From positions 310,001 to 374,000 of the forward strand of contig CAVZLL010000004.1 of NCBI GenBank assembly GCA_963776225.1: DNA of 64,000 nucleotides, read 5' to 3'. Below the pieces are notes generated by a model. It saw only the letters and a program-made list of their open reading frames with translations. It did not search any database and had not been told where the DNA came from. The first letter of the stretch is position 1. Each line of letters opens with the position of its first letter. The position numbers and the translations under genes are program-made. This document shows, piece by piece, positions 52,312 to 60,713 of the stretch. The stretch is from Bog-756 sp963776225. GTDB taxonomy: Bacteria; Actinomycetota; Acidimicrobiia; Acidimicrobiales; RAAP-2.

Positions 52312-53487
52312 ATGAGTTCCCGAATCCGACGGAGAATCCCAACCCTATTTCTTTCCTCTTCGGTGGCGATCCTGGGGCTGGCCACCGCCCCATTGATGAT
52401 GTCCAGTCTCGCGGAGGCGGTTACCCCAGGGTGGCATGTCCAGCCCAGTCCGAACCCAGCAGGTCAGCACTACCTGACAGCCCTTCGGGGCGTGTCATGT
52501 CCAGCCGCAACCACTTGTATGGCAGTTGGATACGACTTCCCTCCGAATGGCGGAGCACCGTCCATGTTCGCCGAACGGTGGAACGGATCGACCTGGGCCA
52601 TCCAGTACCCGCCCACTCCAGCCGGGTCCACCAACTCAGCGTTGTACAGCGTGTCGTGCACCTCGGCGTCCTCGTGTACTGCGGTCGGGTACTCCGAGAG
52701 TGCAAGCAACGTGTCCTTCACGCTTGCCGAGTACTGGAACGGATCGACCTGGGCCATCCAGAGCACGCCGAATGGAACCGGGTCCGATTCAATGCTGAAT
52801 GGAATCTCGTGCACGTCGGCTACCGCATGTACGGCGGTGGGCTGGACCGGGAACTCCACCATGGTCACACTCGCCGAGCGGTGGAACGGCTCCACTTGGG
52901 CGATCCAAACCACCCCCCCGGATCCAGACGAGGGGTCGGTCTTGGGTGGCGTGTCGTGCGCCTCAGCCACTAAATGTACGGCCGTCGGGAGTTCCTCGTT
53001 CGGCATGGGCGCCCTGGCGGAGCGGTGGAATGGATTGACCTGGGCCAAGCAGACCATGGCGAATATTGGTGGCTTTAGCGCAGTTCTCAGCGGTGTGTCG
53101 TGTCCCTCGGTTACCGCATGCAATGGGGTCGGTTCCTATATCAACGAGGCTGGCCCGGCGGCGGGGACCTACACGCTGGACGAGCGGTGGAACGGATCGG
53201 CCTGGGTATTCCAGACCACGCCAAATCCAGGCGGGTCCGACTCGGTGCTGAATGGAGTGACATGCACCTCATCCACCTCCTGTACGTCAGTCGGGTCCCG
53301 CTATGACGCCGCTAGTAAGTTGAATCGCACTTTGGCCGAGTATTGGAACGGACACGCGTGGGCGATTCAAGCCACCGTCAACGGGACTGGTGGTTCGTAT
53401 CTCATGGCTGTGTCGTGTACGTCAGCCACTGCGTGTACTGCGGTCGGTTACCACAAGAACTTGACCCTTGTCGAGCGCTACTCGTGA
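52312..53487 (+). CDS. Secreted seven-repeat protein, probable disulfide-pinned beta-propeller
   Basis: A 391-residue protein with a signal peptide (residues 10-36, TLFLSSSVAILGLATAP and Ala at the end). The mature part consists of seven copies of a roughly 50-residue repeat, each with the motif SC-x5-C then x(1)-VG (for example GVSCPAATTCMAVGY and AVSCTSATACTAVGY) and six copies of ERWNGSTWAIQ or its variants. The first repeat begins in mid-motif (WHVQPSPNP) and the last ends with LVERYS, so the termini complement each other as in a closed propeller. No catalytic residues are seen; a binding or adhesion role is likely. Confidence 0.72.
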   Translation: MSSRIRRRIPTLFLSSSVAILGLATAPLMMSSLAEAVTPGWHVQPSPNPAGQHYLTALRGVSCPAATTCMAVGYDFPPNGGAPSMFAERWNGSTWAIQYPPTPAGSTNSALYSVSCTSASSCTAVGYSESASNVSFTLAEYWNGSTWAIQSTPNGTGSDSMLNGISCTSATACTAVGWTGNSTMVTLAERWNGSTWAIQTTPPDPDEGSVLGGVSCASATKCTAVGSSSFGMGALAERWNGLTWAKQTMANIGGFSAVLSGVSCPSVTACNGVGSYINEAGPAAGTYTLDERWNGSAWVFQTTPNPGGSDSVLNGVTCTSSTSCTSVGSRYDAASKLNRTLAEYWNGHAWAIQATVNGTGGSYLMAVSCTSATACTAVGYHKNLTLVERYS

Positions 53488-53565
53488 TGCATCACTGAGG
53501 CATCCGAGTCTCATCCGGCGAGTGCCCGATCGGTGCCGGTTAGCCCGCAGTAAGCGCACTCCGTT

Positions 53566-53573
53566 CGATAACG
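53566..53573. repeat. Target-site duplication, left copy (ISL3)
   Basis: CGATAACG, identical to 55001-55008. Confidence 0.85.
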
Positions 53574-55000
53574 GGCTCTTCGCGTTCGGCCGTGGGGCGG
53601 TACCTCACCGGTGACCCGCCCATAGGTATCCACCAGTAGGGCCCCGTGGCCCCCGATTCTTGCGGTTGCTGAGACCCAAGGATCGAAAGGGACACGGGAC
53701 ATGATGGAACGTAGTGGCGACGCGACCGCGTTGTTGGGAATGGACGGGTTCGTAGTCCTGGCGATGGACCAGGTTGATGGCGAATGGTGGCTGCTCGTCG
53801 AGACGAGGGCAACCATCGTGGGCTGCCCGGACTGTGGCGTGCGGGCGACCGGCCACGGACGGAGCACAGTCCAGGTGCGGGATCTGCCGAACGGGAGCGG
53901 TCCGGTCCGCCTGGTGTGGCGGAAGCGCCGGTGGCGATGCCCCGATCCCGACTGCGAGCGGCGGACCTTCATCGAGGAGAGCGAGCTCGTCGAGGGATCG
54001 CTGACCCGTCGGGCCCGGGCCGAGATCTGCCGGGCAGTCGGGGAAGGAGGTCACACTGTCGCCGAGCAGGCCCGGCGGTTCGGCATCGGCTGGTCGACCG
54101 CGATGGCCGCCATCCGGGACCACGGGAGGCCGCTCGTCGAAGATGCCCGCCGGCTCCACAAGGTGCGCACGCTCGGGGTCGACGAGCACAAGATGCTCGC
54201 CGCAGGACCCAAGCACCACACCGTCTTCGCCACCCAGCTGGTCGACTTGAGCCGTGGCCGGCTGCTCGATGTCGTCCCAGGTCGGAGCGCGAAGTCGGTG
54301 TCCGCCTGGCTGGATGAGCGCACCCGCTACTGGCGTGACCATGTGGACGTCGTGGCCATCGATCCCCACCGGGGCTATCACAACGCCCTCGTCTCGAGGC
54401 TGCCTCGGGCGACGGTGACCATCGATCACTTCCACGCGATCAAGCTCGCCAACGCCGCCATCGACGATGTGCGCCGCCGGGTCCAACGCGAGACGCTCGG
54501 ACATCGGGGCCGGAAGGAGGATCCCCTCTATGGCGCCCGTCGGCTCATGACCAGGGGTTGGGAGCGCCTCCCCGAGCACCAGGTCGCTCGCCTCATGGAG
54601 GCCCTCCGCCAAGGCGACATCTTCGACGAGGTGGGTGCGGCCATCGCCGGAAAGGAGCTCCTTCGCGAGTTCTACGCATCGAAGACACCTGCAACCGCAC
54701 GACGACGCCTCGACCGCTTCTATCGTCATGCTGCAACCGCACGGGTGACGGAGATCTCACGACTGGCTCGGACGATCAAGCGATGGGAGCCAGAGATCCT
54801 CACCTTCTTCGAGACCCACGCATCGAATGCCGGCAGCGAGGCCATGAACCTGATCACCGAGAAGCTCCGCCGCAACGCCCACGGGTTCCGGAACTTCGAC
54901 AACTACCGGCTCCGGCTCTTGCTGCACTCGGGCGTCAAATGGGACACTCCATCAACTGCTCGAATCCGGGGCCGTCACCCACGGCTGGTCGCGTAGAGCC
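53574..55000. mobile_element. ISL3-family insertion sequence
   Basis: A 1427-bp element with imperfect inverted repeats: left GGCTCTTCGCGTTCGGCCGT, right (on the minus strand) GGCTCTACGCGACCAGCCGT, and an 8-bp duplication CGATAACG on both sides. It contains one intact transposase whose 3' end reaches into the right repeat. Length and 8-bp duplication fit the ISL3 family. Intact and bounded to the base. Confidence 0.9.
53701..54996 (+). CDS. ISL3-family transposase
   Basis: A 431-residue DDE transposase. The N-terminal zinc-binding part has CPDCGVRATGHGRS and CPDPDCERRTF. The catalytic Asp is in RTLGVDEHKML, with a second Asp in VVAIDPHRGYHNALV, then TIDHFHAIKLANAA and the terminal EAMNLITEKLRRNAHGFRNF containing the Glu. 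The gene starts with two Met codons. The frame is complete, so the element is probably functional. Confidence 0.93.
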   Translation: MMERSGDATALLGMDGFVVLAMDQVDGEWWLLVETRATIVGCPDCGVRATGHGRSTVQVRDLPNGSGPVRLVWRKRRWRCPDPDCERRTFIEESELVEGSLTRRARAEICRAVGEGGHTVAEQARRFGIGWSTAMAAIRDHGRPLVEDARRLHKVRTLGVDEHKMLAAGPKHHTVFATQLVDLSRGRLLDVVPGRSAKSVSAWLDERTRYWRDHVDVVAIDPHRGYHNALVSRLPRATVTIDHFHAIKLANAAIDDVRRRVQRETLGHRGRKEDPLYGARRLMTRGWERLPEHQVARLMEALRQGDIFDEVGAAIAGKELLREFYASKTPATARRRLDRFYRHAATARVTEISRLARTIKRWEPEILTFFETHASNAGSEAMNLITEKLRRNAHGFRNFDNYRLRLLLHSGVKWDTPSTARIRGRHPRLVA

Positions 55001-55008
55001 CGATAACG
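55001..55008. repeat. Target-site duplication, right copy (ISL3)
   Basis: CGATAACG, identical to 53566-53573. Confidence 0.85.
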
Positions 55009-55121
55009 CCTCCGAGCTGTTGTGGGATAGCGAGTCGTGCGGCATGGACGGTAGTTCTGATGGACTTCGGCATTGCTTGCCCTGCGGGAAGAGTTCTCCA
55101 CTCCCGACTCAGTGCCTCGGC

Positions 55122-55592
55122 CTAATCCGTGCCCATGAGGTGTCGTCGCGGTCGCATCATGAACAGGATGCAGGCGACAATCATGTTCGGTAGCTCATAC
55201 ATAGCCAGACCGACCTGGTTGTATTTGCCCGGGGCGATCTTGGTGCTGAACGACAGGTAGGAGGTCTCTCCTTCTGCGACCATGCCGCCCAGGCGGCACA
55301 GGGAGAGGCCGCTCAGCGCAAGGACGAAGAAGCCGAGCGCTGAGTCCCGGTGCTTCTCCCGCGTCGCTCCAACAAGCGCCGCAGTCCCGATTGCCATCTG
55401 GAGGCCGCCGTACATGGCTCGGACCTCGGTACGGGCGACGGGGCTTGACAGGTCGTACACCTCCATGCCCGGGATGACCTCACCGGACCAGGACTCCGGT
55501 TTGATGAGGTTGATGAGACCCCAGGGGAGCCAGAACAGCGAGTTCGCGACCAGGAACCCCTGTGTAAGCCTGCGGTGCCGTGTTGCTTTCAT
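55122..55592 (-). CDS. DUF4345-like four-helix membrane protein
   Basis: A 156-residue membrane protein with about four hydrophobic helices: LTQGFLVANSLFWLPWGLIN, YGGLQMAIGTAALVGA, ALGFFVLALSGLSLCRLGGM and LPNMIVACILFMM. EVRAMYGGLQ and similar pieces fit the DUF4345 family. Function unknown. It overlaps the TetR gene (ATGA) and so is probably controlled by it. Confidence 0.78.
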   Translation of the reverse strand: MKATRHRRLTQGFLVANSLFWLPWGLINLIKPESWSGEVIPGMEVYDLSSPVARTEVRAMYGGLQMAIGTAALVGATREKHRDSALGFFVLALSGLSLCRLGGMVAEGETSYLSFSTKIAPGKYNQVGLAMYELPNMIVACILFMMRPRRHLMGTD

Positions 55593-56173
55593 GGGATCAT
55601 CTCCGGTGAGGTCGACCGCGCCGGTCGCTGGCGACGACGAGCGGTGTTCGTTTGATCGGATTCGAGACCGGCGGCGTGGCGGAGTTCGGCATAGAACAGC
55701 TCGGAGTCGTCGTCGGGGATAAGGGCGTGGCTGAGGGCGATCCTTGTGACGACCGTCGCAACGACGCGGCCATCCGGGCCTGGAAAGTGCGGGAGGAGCC
55801 GATCGCGCATGATGGGCATGACCCGGGTCATCTGGTGGACAACGTGCTCTGGCTCAACGTCCACGATGCGCCGTAGCGAGTAGCTGTGCTGGAACTGGAC
55901 GATGAAGCGCAGTACGGCGTTGAGGCGTGCATCGCCATCGAGCCCGACGACCGCCTCGGCCATCCCGGCGTCGTACTTCTTCTGTTCGTACGCGCCGAAT
56001 GCCTCTAGCAGGGCTTCCTTCGACGGGAACCAGCGGTAAAGGGTCACCCTGGACACTCCGGCAGTGCCCGCAACCGCCGACATCGAGAGCTTCCGCGGCC
56101 CAGCCCGACCCAGCACCTCAAAGGTTGCCTCTAACAGGCGGTTGCGCATCGAGGGTGGTTCCGTGTCCTCCAT
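55589..56173 (-). CDS. TetR-family regulator
   Basis: A 194-residue TetR: MRNRLLEATFEVLGRAGPR, then MSAVAGTAGVSRVTLYRWF and the ligand domain with SYSLRRIVDVEPEHVVHQM. The ATG at 56173 (MEDTEPPSM) is preferred over 56242, which crosses the shared promoter region. A TACAC-N12-GTGTA palindrome lies directly upstream between it and the divergent hydrolase-like gene, an apparent operator for both directions. Confidence 0.88.
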   Translation of the reverse strand: MEDTEPPSMRNRLLEATFEVLGRAGPRKLSMSAVAGTAGVSRVTLYRWFPSKEALLEAFGAYEQKKYDAGMAEAVVGLDGDARLNAVLRFIVQFQHSYSLRRIVDVEPEHVVHQMTRVMPIMRDRLLPHFPGPDGRVVATVVTRIALSHALIPDDDSELFYAELRHAAGLESDQTNTARRRQRPARSTSPEMIP

Positions 56174-56179
56174 GATCTG

Positions 56180-56201
56180 TACACTTTGGCATAGATGTGT
56201 A
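56180..56201. promoter_or_regulatory. Palindrome in tetR/hydrolase divergent region
   Basis: TACAC (56180-56184) and GTGTA (56197-56201) with a 12-base spacer, in the 41-base gap between the two divergent starts. A TetR dimer bound here would cover both promoters. It is a candidate operator by position and symmetry only. Confidence 0.55.
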
Positions 56202-56214
56202 ATCCTCGCGGGAT

Positions 56215-57120
56215 ATGACGAATCTGACCGTCCGAAGCCCACAGTTCGGGATCGACGGGACGGTCCCGTTCCAGTGGCAACCGTCGAATCCGTCCTTCGG
56301 GTTGTTCGGAAATACGTTCACATTCCTGGCCCTCGCATTCGAGCGGTACATCGTTTCGGCCACCCGGCAGGCCCTTCCCCGCGTAACCGACCCCGTCATC
56401 GCTGAAGAAGCTGACGCATTCGTCCGCCAGGAAGCCCAGCACGCCCGAGCGCACCGGGCGCATGCCAAGGTGATGATCACCCAGTACCCCGGCCTCAGCG
56501 AGACCTACGCGGCCACGAACGCCGCCTACGACGAGTTGCTCGACCGTGAGGATGTTGAGTTCCACCTGGCCTACATCGCCAACCTCGAAGCGACGTTCAC
56601 GCCCCTCTTCAAGATGGTCCTCGACAACCGACACGAGCTGTTCGCGGGAAGTGACGAACGAGTAGGCACTATGTTGCTGTGGCACTTCGTCGAGGAGATC
56701 GAACACCGCTGCTCGGCGCTCCTCATCCACCACCATGTCACCCCGGACCGCTGGTACCGCATCCGTAACGCGTACAAGGTCTTCGATCACGTCGCCGACA
56801 TCTACAAGCTGGTGCTCGCTGGGTTCGAGGAACATGTTCCGCTCGAGGATCGCCGAATCTCGACGAAGGCCGTCGGACCGAGCGGACTGTACCTCTCCGA
56901 ACTTCGCGATCGTTTCTATCTCGGCCGACCTCCAACCCATCCGTCGATGCTGAGCGACGTTCCTGGCCGGGACCTACGGACCATGCTCTGGCGCGAGGCC
57001 AAGGCCCAGACACCGCGACACGACCCGACCCACGAGCCACTTCCGCTGTGGGCGGACGACTGGCACGCTGCCTATGAGTCCGGCGCGGATGTGACCACCT
57101 ATGACGGCGTCCGACTATGA
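56215..57120 (+). CDS. Metal-dependent hydrolase, ferritin-like fold
   Basis: A 301-residue protein of the metal-dependent hydrolase family (PF10118). Metal ligands of a ferritin-like diiron site are seen in EEADAFVRQEAQHARAH and HFVEEIEHRCSAL. FLALAFERYIVSATRQALPR is the family start. It is transcribed divergently from a TetR gene with 41 bases between, so it is likely its target. Almost no leader is left for a ribosome site. Substrate unknown. Confidence 0.85.
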   Translation: MTNLTVRSPQFGIDGTVPFQWQPSNPSFGLFGNTFTFLALAFERYIVSATRQALPRVTDPVIAEEADAFVRQEAQHARAHRAHAKVMITQYPGLSETYAATNAAYDELLDREDVEFHLAYIANLEATFTPLFKMVLDNRHELFAGSDERVGTMLLWHFVEEIEHRCSALLIHHHVTPDRWYRIRNAYKVFDHVADIYKLVLAGFEEHVPLEDRRISTKAVGPSGLYLSELRDRFYLGRPPTHPSMLSDVPGRDLRTMLWREAKAQTPRHDPTHEPLPLWADDWHAAYESGADVTTYDGVRL

Positions 57121-57129
57121 GTTCACACT

Positions 57130-57510
57130 GATTGGCAGCTGTCGTCGAGCACGTTTCCCAACGCCCAGATGTGCCTGATCGTGGCAGGCAACTTCCGCAA
57201 GCGCACCTTGTCCGACCACCTCGTCGGTCCTCTGCGGGGAACCGAGTTCAGGACCCCCCCCCAGGAGAAGTTACTGGACGTCGTGCGCGTTCATGCGGTC
57301 TACGCGGGGAACTCCAAGTCGCTGCCAGCTTCCAGCTGACGCGCACGCTGGTTGAACACGACCTCGTCGACGAATTCCGGCTGAAGATCTTCCCGGTCAA
57401 TTCGCATCGAGGTATACGAGTCGTGTCGGCACTACGTTGCCATCAGGCGCACAATCTCGGCGGCGATGAGCATGAAGCATCTGATCAGAAGCGAGCAGGA
57501 ATGAGGAGGT
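57130..57510 (+). pseudogene. Decayed DHFR/RibD C-domain gene fragment
   Basis: The region 57336-57398 reads LTRTLVEHDLVDEFRLKI, the conserved late segment of RibD/DHFR-type proteins; normal upstream and downstream parts are missing or out of frame. A flanking frame continues into unrelated sequence. So it is a gene remnant between the hydrolase and the quinone oxidoreductase. Confidence 0.6.
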
Positions 57511-57514
57511 CACG

Positions 57515-58303
57515 GTGAAGGAGATGATGGCGATCCGCGGCCACCGGCGCGGGGGTCCAGAGGTCCTGCGGTACGAGGCGGCGCCCGTCCCCGAGGTTCA
57601 TGCAGGCGAGGTATTGGTGGAGGTATACGCCGCCGCGGTCACTCCGGGGGAGCTGGCGTGGGACGCGACGGAGTTTGTTGCCCTGCCACACGAGGCGGTG
57701 GTCCGCCGGCCACTCCGACTCACTCACATCGAGTCAGCGGCGCTGCCGCTCGCTGCTCTCACCGCATGGCAGGCACTGTCGGTTCATGCCCAGCTACAGG
57801 CCGGGGAGCGGGTGTTCATCCAGGGCGGCGGCGGTGGCGTCGGGTCGCAGGCGGTCCAGCTGGCGAAGGATCTCGGCGCCGATGTGACTGCCACGGCAAC
57901 GGCACAGGATGAACCGCTCGTCACGGCGCTCGGCGCTGACCGGGTGGTTGAGTCGCCGGCCTCAGCGCTCGTTTCAGGGGAGATGGCATTCGACGTGCTC
58001 CTCAACACCTTCGAAGGGGCGGTGCCCACGGAGTCCTACGCCCTGGTGCGCCCGCACGGCCGCCTGGTCACGCTTTCCGAGCCGCCGGACCAGACGCTCG
58101 CCGGCACCCGAGGTATCGAGGCGATCTTCTTCGTGGTGTCGCCGGACCGCAATGACCTGGGCATGGTGGCATCGCTGGCCGACGAGGGGCGCCTACGGCC
58201 GATCATCGCCCGTACGTTTCCGTTGGCCGAAGCGGTGGCCGCCTACCGCCCGCCGCCGGCACCGCACAACCCGGGAAAGATGGTCTTGGTCGTCCGTCCA
58301 TGA
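57515..58303 (+). CDS. Quinone oxidoreductase-like NADP-binding protein, internally deleted
   Basis: A 262-residue MDR (medium-chain dehydrogenase) protein; usual length is about 305-310. The N-terminal GroES domain jumps from TPGELAWDAT to EFVALPHEAVVRRP, so about 45 residues that normally contain the PVIPSHEVSGVV and VGDEVYG stretches are absent. The cofactor domain is complete (ERVFIQGGGGGVGSQAVQLA) and the C-terminus is normal. The GTG at 57515 has AGGAGGT upstream. It may still bind NADPH but its active site is altered. Confidence 0.78.
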   Translation: MKEMMAIRGHRRGGPEVLRYEAAPVPEVHAGEVLVEVYAAAVTPGELAWDATEFVALPHEAVVRRPLRLTHIESAALPLAALTAWQALSVHAQLQAGERVFIQGGGGGVGSQAVQLAKDLGADVTATATAQDEPLVTALGADRVVESPASALVSGEMAFDVLLNTFEGAVPTESYALVRPHGRLVTLSEPPDQTLAGTRGIEAIFFVVSPDRNDLGMVASLADEGRLRPIIARTFPLAEAVAAYRPPPAPHNPGKMVLVVRP

Positions 58304-58407
58304 AGGGTCATCGAGGTGGTCCCGACGCTGCAGGTCATCAACGGCCGAGCTATCCCATAATCCCTGAGACCTCACTTGCTACTGATCACTGTTGATAGAA
58401 CCCAACA

Positions 58408-58983
58408 TTACATTGAAACGAAGGGATTATCTTTAATGTAAAAGCGCCACTTGCGGTCCACGGCTCGGGTGATGCCTATCCGGGTACTGGCGGCAATCTT
58501 GGATGGCGCGAGCGGTTCATCTAACGACAATGTGATTGGCTCTCTCGTCAAATCATGCCCGTTAAATTCAAGTCCTATCGCGAGGGACTCACAAACCTTG
58601 CCTGGTCCATTGGTGAGCATCTTCTCTTTCCTTACGTTCGGTCGGTTGGCTTTGATGAGCTCCAGCCCGCTCTCGGGCTCTACGGCCCTTATTAGAGCTG
58701 CAGAGGCGTGGCCCTCGGCGCCAGTCACGATGTTCATGCAGCAATGTATTCCGTAGGAAAGATAGACATATAAATGGCCAGCTTCCTCGAACATCACGCT
58801 GTTCCTCGGCGTAATTCCCCGGTAGCTGTGACTCGCAGGATCTAATTCGTCATAGGCTTCAGTCTCAACGATCATGCAGACCACTCTCTGGTGTGCAAAT
58901 GTGCGAATCAGATGACAGCCCAGAAGGCGTTTTGCCATTTGGTCTGCACCGCCGTCGCTCAACGCTTCGCTTAGCTTTCCCAT
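58408..58983 (-). CDS. DNA-3-methyladenine glycosylase, AAG/Mpg family
   Basis: A 191-residue base-excision glycosylase removing alkylated purines. VVCMIVETEAYDELDPASHS gives the catalytic Glu and substrate loop, then GHLYVYLSYGIHCCMNIVTG and the conserved KMLTNGPGKVCESLAI. Length is typical for bacterial Mpg. Local GC is clearly lower (roughly half) than the genes around it, and codon choice is AT-richer, suggesting transfer from another lineage. Confidence 0.9.
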   Translation of the reverse strand: MGKLSEALSDGGADQMAKRLLGCHLIRTFAHQRVVCMIVETEAYDELDPASHSYRGITPRNSVMFEEAGHLYVYLSYGIHCCMNIVTGAEGHASAALIRAVEPESGLELIKANRPNVRKEKMLTNGPGKVCESLAIGLEFNGHDLTREPITLSLDEPLAPSKIAASTRIGITRAVDRKWRFYIKDNPFVSM

Positions 58984-59111
58984 GCATCAACAATCGGTCG
59001 AAATTCGTTCCATGCGAAGGAACCCAGCAGGGCGCTCGCCACCGCCAAGGTGTCGGCGTCTACGGGCGCCACAGAAAGACTACGTGAATACCAGGCGAAC
59101 CCCGTCGTCTC

Positions 59112-59747
59112 TCAGGCCCCCACGACAAAGGACCGCGCCTCTGCGGAGCCCACCACAAGATCGTGAAGATCGCCGCCGACCTCGAGTCGGCTCGACTGTT
59201 CGATCCCTCCGATCCTCATCGGCTCAAACCCCGCCGTTCGGATCAAGTGCTCGACTTCGTCGCTCCCCTGCTCGTCCTCGGACACGTAGAACAGAACCGC
59301 GGGCTCGGGCGAACGGTGGCTCGAGGATTCGAAGAGATCGGCCGACATGGTGCCGAACGCAATGGCAAAGCGTGTCCCGATCGGCAACCACCCAGCAAAC
59401 ACTTGGCCGGATGACTGCCCTTCCGGTAGTAGTCGCACGACCTTGCCTTGTGCGTCGAGTCCGACCGGATTGCTCGGAACGACGAGAGACGTGGCTCCCA
59501 GCGCGTCGGCGATCTCGTCGATGACATCTTTCAACACGGAAAACCGCAGCGCGAGGACGACGGCATCGGCTCCCTGCAAAACGCTCCGGTTGTCGAGCGC
59601 GACGACCGCCGCTCCGCCGATTGCCGTGGCCAGCTTTCGCGCCGACTCCTTGTCGGCGCTCGAGAGCTGGAGGGCCTCGCCACCGGCAGCAAGCTGACGC
59701 GCGATAGCCGATCCGATGCCTCCGGTGCCGATGATTGCCGTGGTCAT
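59112..59747 (-). CDS. F420-type NADP reductase-like Rossmann protein
   Basis: A 211-residue protein: MTTAIIGTGGIGSAIARQLA gives the dinucleotide loop, then ADAVVLALRFSVLKDVIDE and VVPSNPVGLDAQGKVVRLLP. It matches the F420-dependent NADP oxidoreductase family, but lacks the extended F420-binding tail of NpdG. It is the second such gene in the window (see 17789-18448). Unknown partner. Confidence 0.82.
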   Translation of the reverse strand: MTTAIIGTGGIGSAIARQLAAGGEALQLSSADKESARKLATAIGGAAVVALDNRSVLQGADAVVLALRFSVLKDVIDEIADALGATSLVVPSNPVGLDAQGKVVRLLPEGQSSGQVFAGWLPIGTRFAIAFGTMSADLFESSSHRSPEPAVLFYVSEDEQGSDEVEHLIRTAGFEPMRIGGIEQSSRLEVGGDLHDLVVGSAEARSFVVGA

Positions 59748-59775
59748 GATGGAGACCTCCGCGCCGTCAGGTAGC

Positions 59776-60687
59776 TCACTCCGACTTGCTCGATGGCCAT
59801 TGATCGGGGAACCAATCTCCCCCCGGGTCCGTCGTTTGTCCCACTTCGATCAGATGGCCATCGGGATCGCGGATATAGCAACGGATTTCGTACTGGTGCT
59901 GCTTCGGTGGCGTCAGGAATTCCGCACCGCGCGCGCTCCATTCGGTGTACACAGCGTGCATGTCCGTCACTCGTATATTGAGGAAACTGCTGACCCGGTT
60001 GGGATCGGCGGGCGTCTCAAGCGTGACCTCCGGCTTGTCGTCGGTCGGCCCTCCACCGACGTTGATGATGATCCAACTGTTCGACAGCTGGACATACGTG
60101 AGCCCTCCAGGTCCGGAGAACGCATCCCTGCCCCCGAGCACATCGATATAGAAGCGGCGAGAGCGCTCGACGTCGTCGGACACGATGAAGTGCGCCAGCA
60201 CGATTCCCTCTGGGGGCGTCGGGAGCTCGTCGACGGGCGTACTCGATGGCCAGTGATCGGGCACCCAGTCCCCCTGCGGGTCGGTGGTCTGTCCCACTTC
60301 GATCAGGTGCCCGTCGGGATCACGGATGTAGCAACGGATCTCGTACTGGTGCTGCTTCGGAGGCGTCAGGAACTGGGCACCCCGCGCGCTCCATTCGGAG
60401 TACACCGCCTCCATGTCCTTGACCCGGATGTTGACGAAGCTGTTCACCCGGTTTGGGTCGTCGGGTGTCTCCAGGGTGACCTCCGGCTTGTCGTCGGTCG
60501 GGCCTCCGCCGGCATTGATGACGATCCAACTGTTGGACAGTGCGACGTTGGTCGGCCCTCCGGGGCTGGAGAAGACGACCCGACCCCCAAGGACGTCGGT
60601 GTAGAAGCGCCGAGAGCGCGCGACGTCGTTTGACACGATGAAGTGTGTGAGCAGGATCTCCTCTTGGGGCGGTGGGGCCTCGGCCAT
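59776..60687 (-). CDS. Tandem-VOC glyoxalase-family protein
   Basis: A 303-residue protein made of two nearly identical VOC domains (1-150 and 155-303). Both have FIVSxDVxRSRRFY, DVLGGR, NSWIxIN and a shared FLTPPKQHQYEIRCYIRD segment followed by PDGHLIEVGQTTDP. The similarity is also high at DNA level (about 450-bp offset), so the gene arose by a rather recent internal duplication. Metal-binding His and Glu residues are present twice. Substrate unknown. It is next to a flavin disulfide reductase gene. Confidence 0.87.
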   Translation of the reverse strand: MAEAPPPQEEILLTHFIVSNDVARSRRFYTDVLGGRVVFSSPGGPTNVALSNSWIVINAGGGPTDDKPEVTLETPDDPNRVNSFVNIRVKDMEAVYSEWSARGAQFLTPPKQHQYEIRCYIRDPDGHLIEVGQTTDPQGDWVPDHWPSSTPVDELPTPPEGIVLAHFIVSDDVERSRRFYIDVLGGRDAFSGPGGLTYVQLSNSWIIINVGGGPTDDKPEVTLETPADPNRVSSFLNIRVTDMHAVYTEWSARGAEFLTPPKQHQYEIRCYIRDPDGHLIEVGQTTDPGGDWFPDQWPSSKSE

Positions 60688-60713
60688 CTGTCACCTCCGA
60701 TGATCTTCCACGG

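Noticed and set aside
43764..55000. A composite transposon made of the two IS elements
   Set aside because: They belong to different families with different ends and target duplications, so they moved independently.
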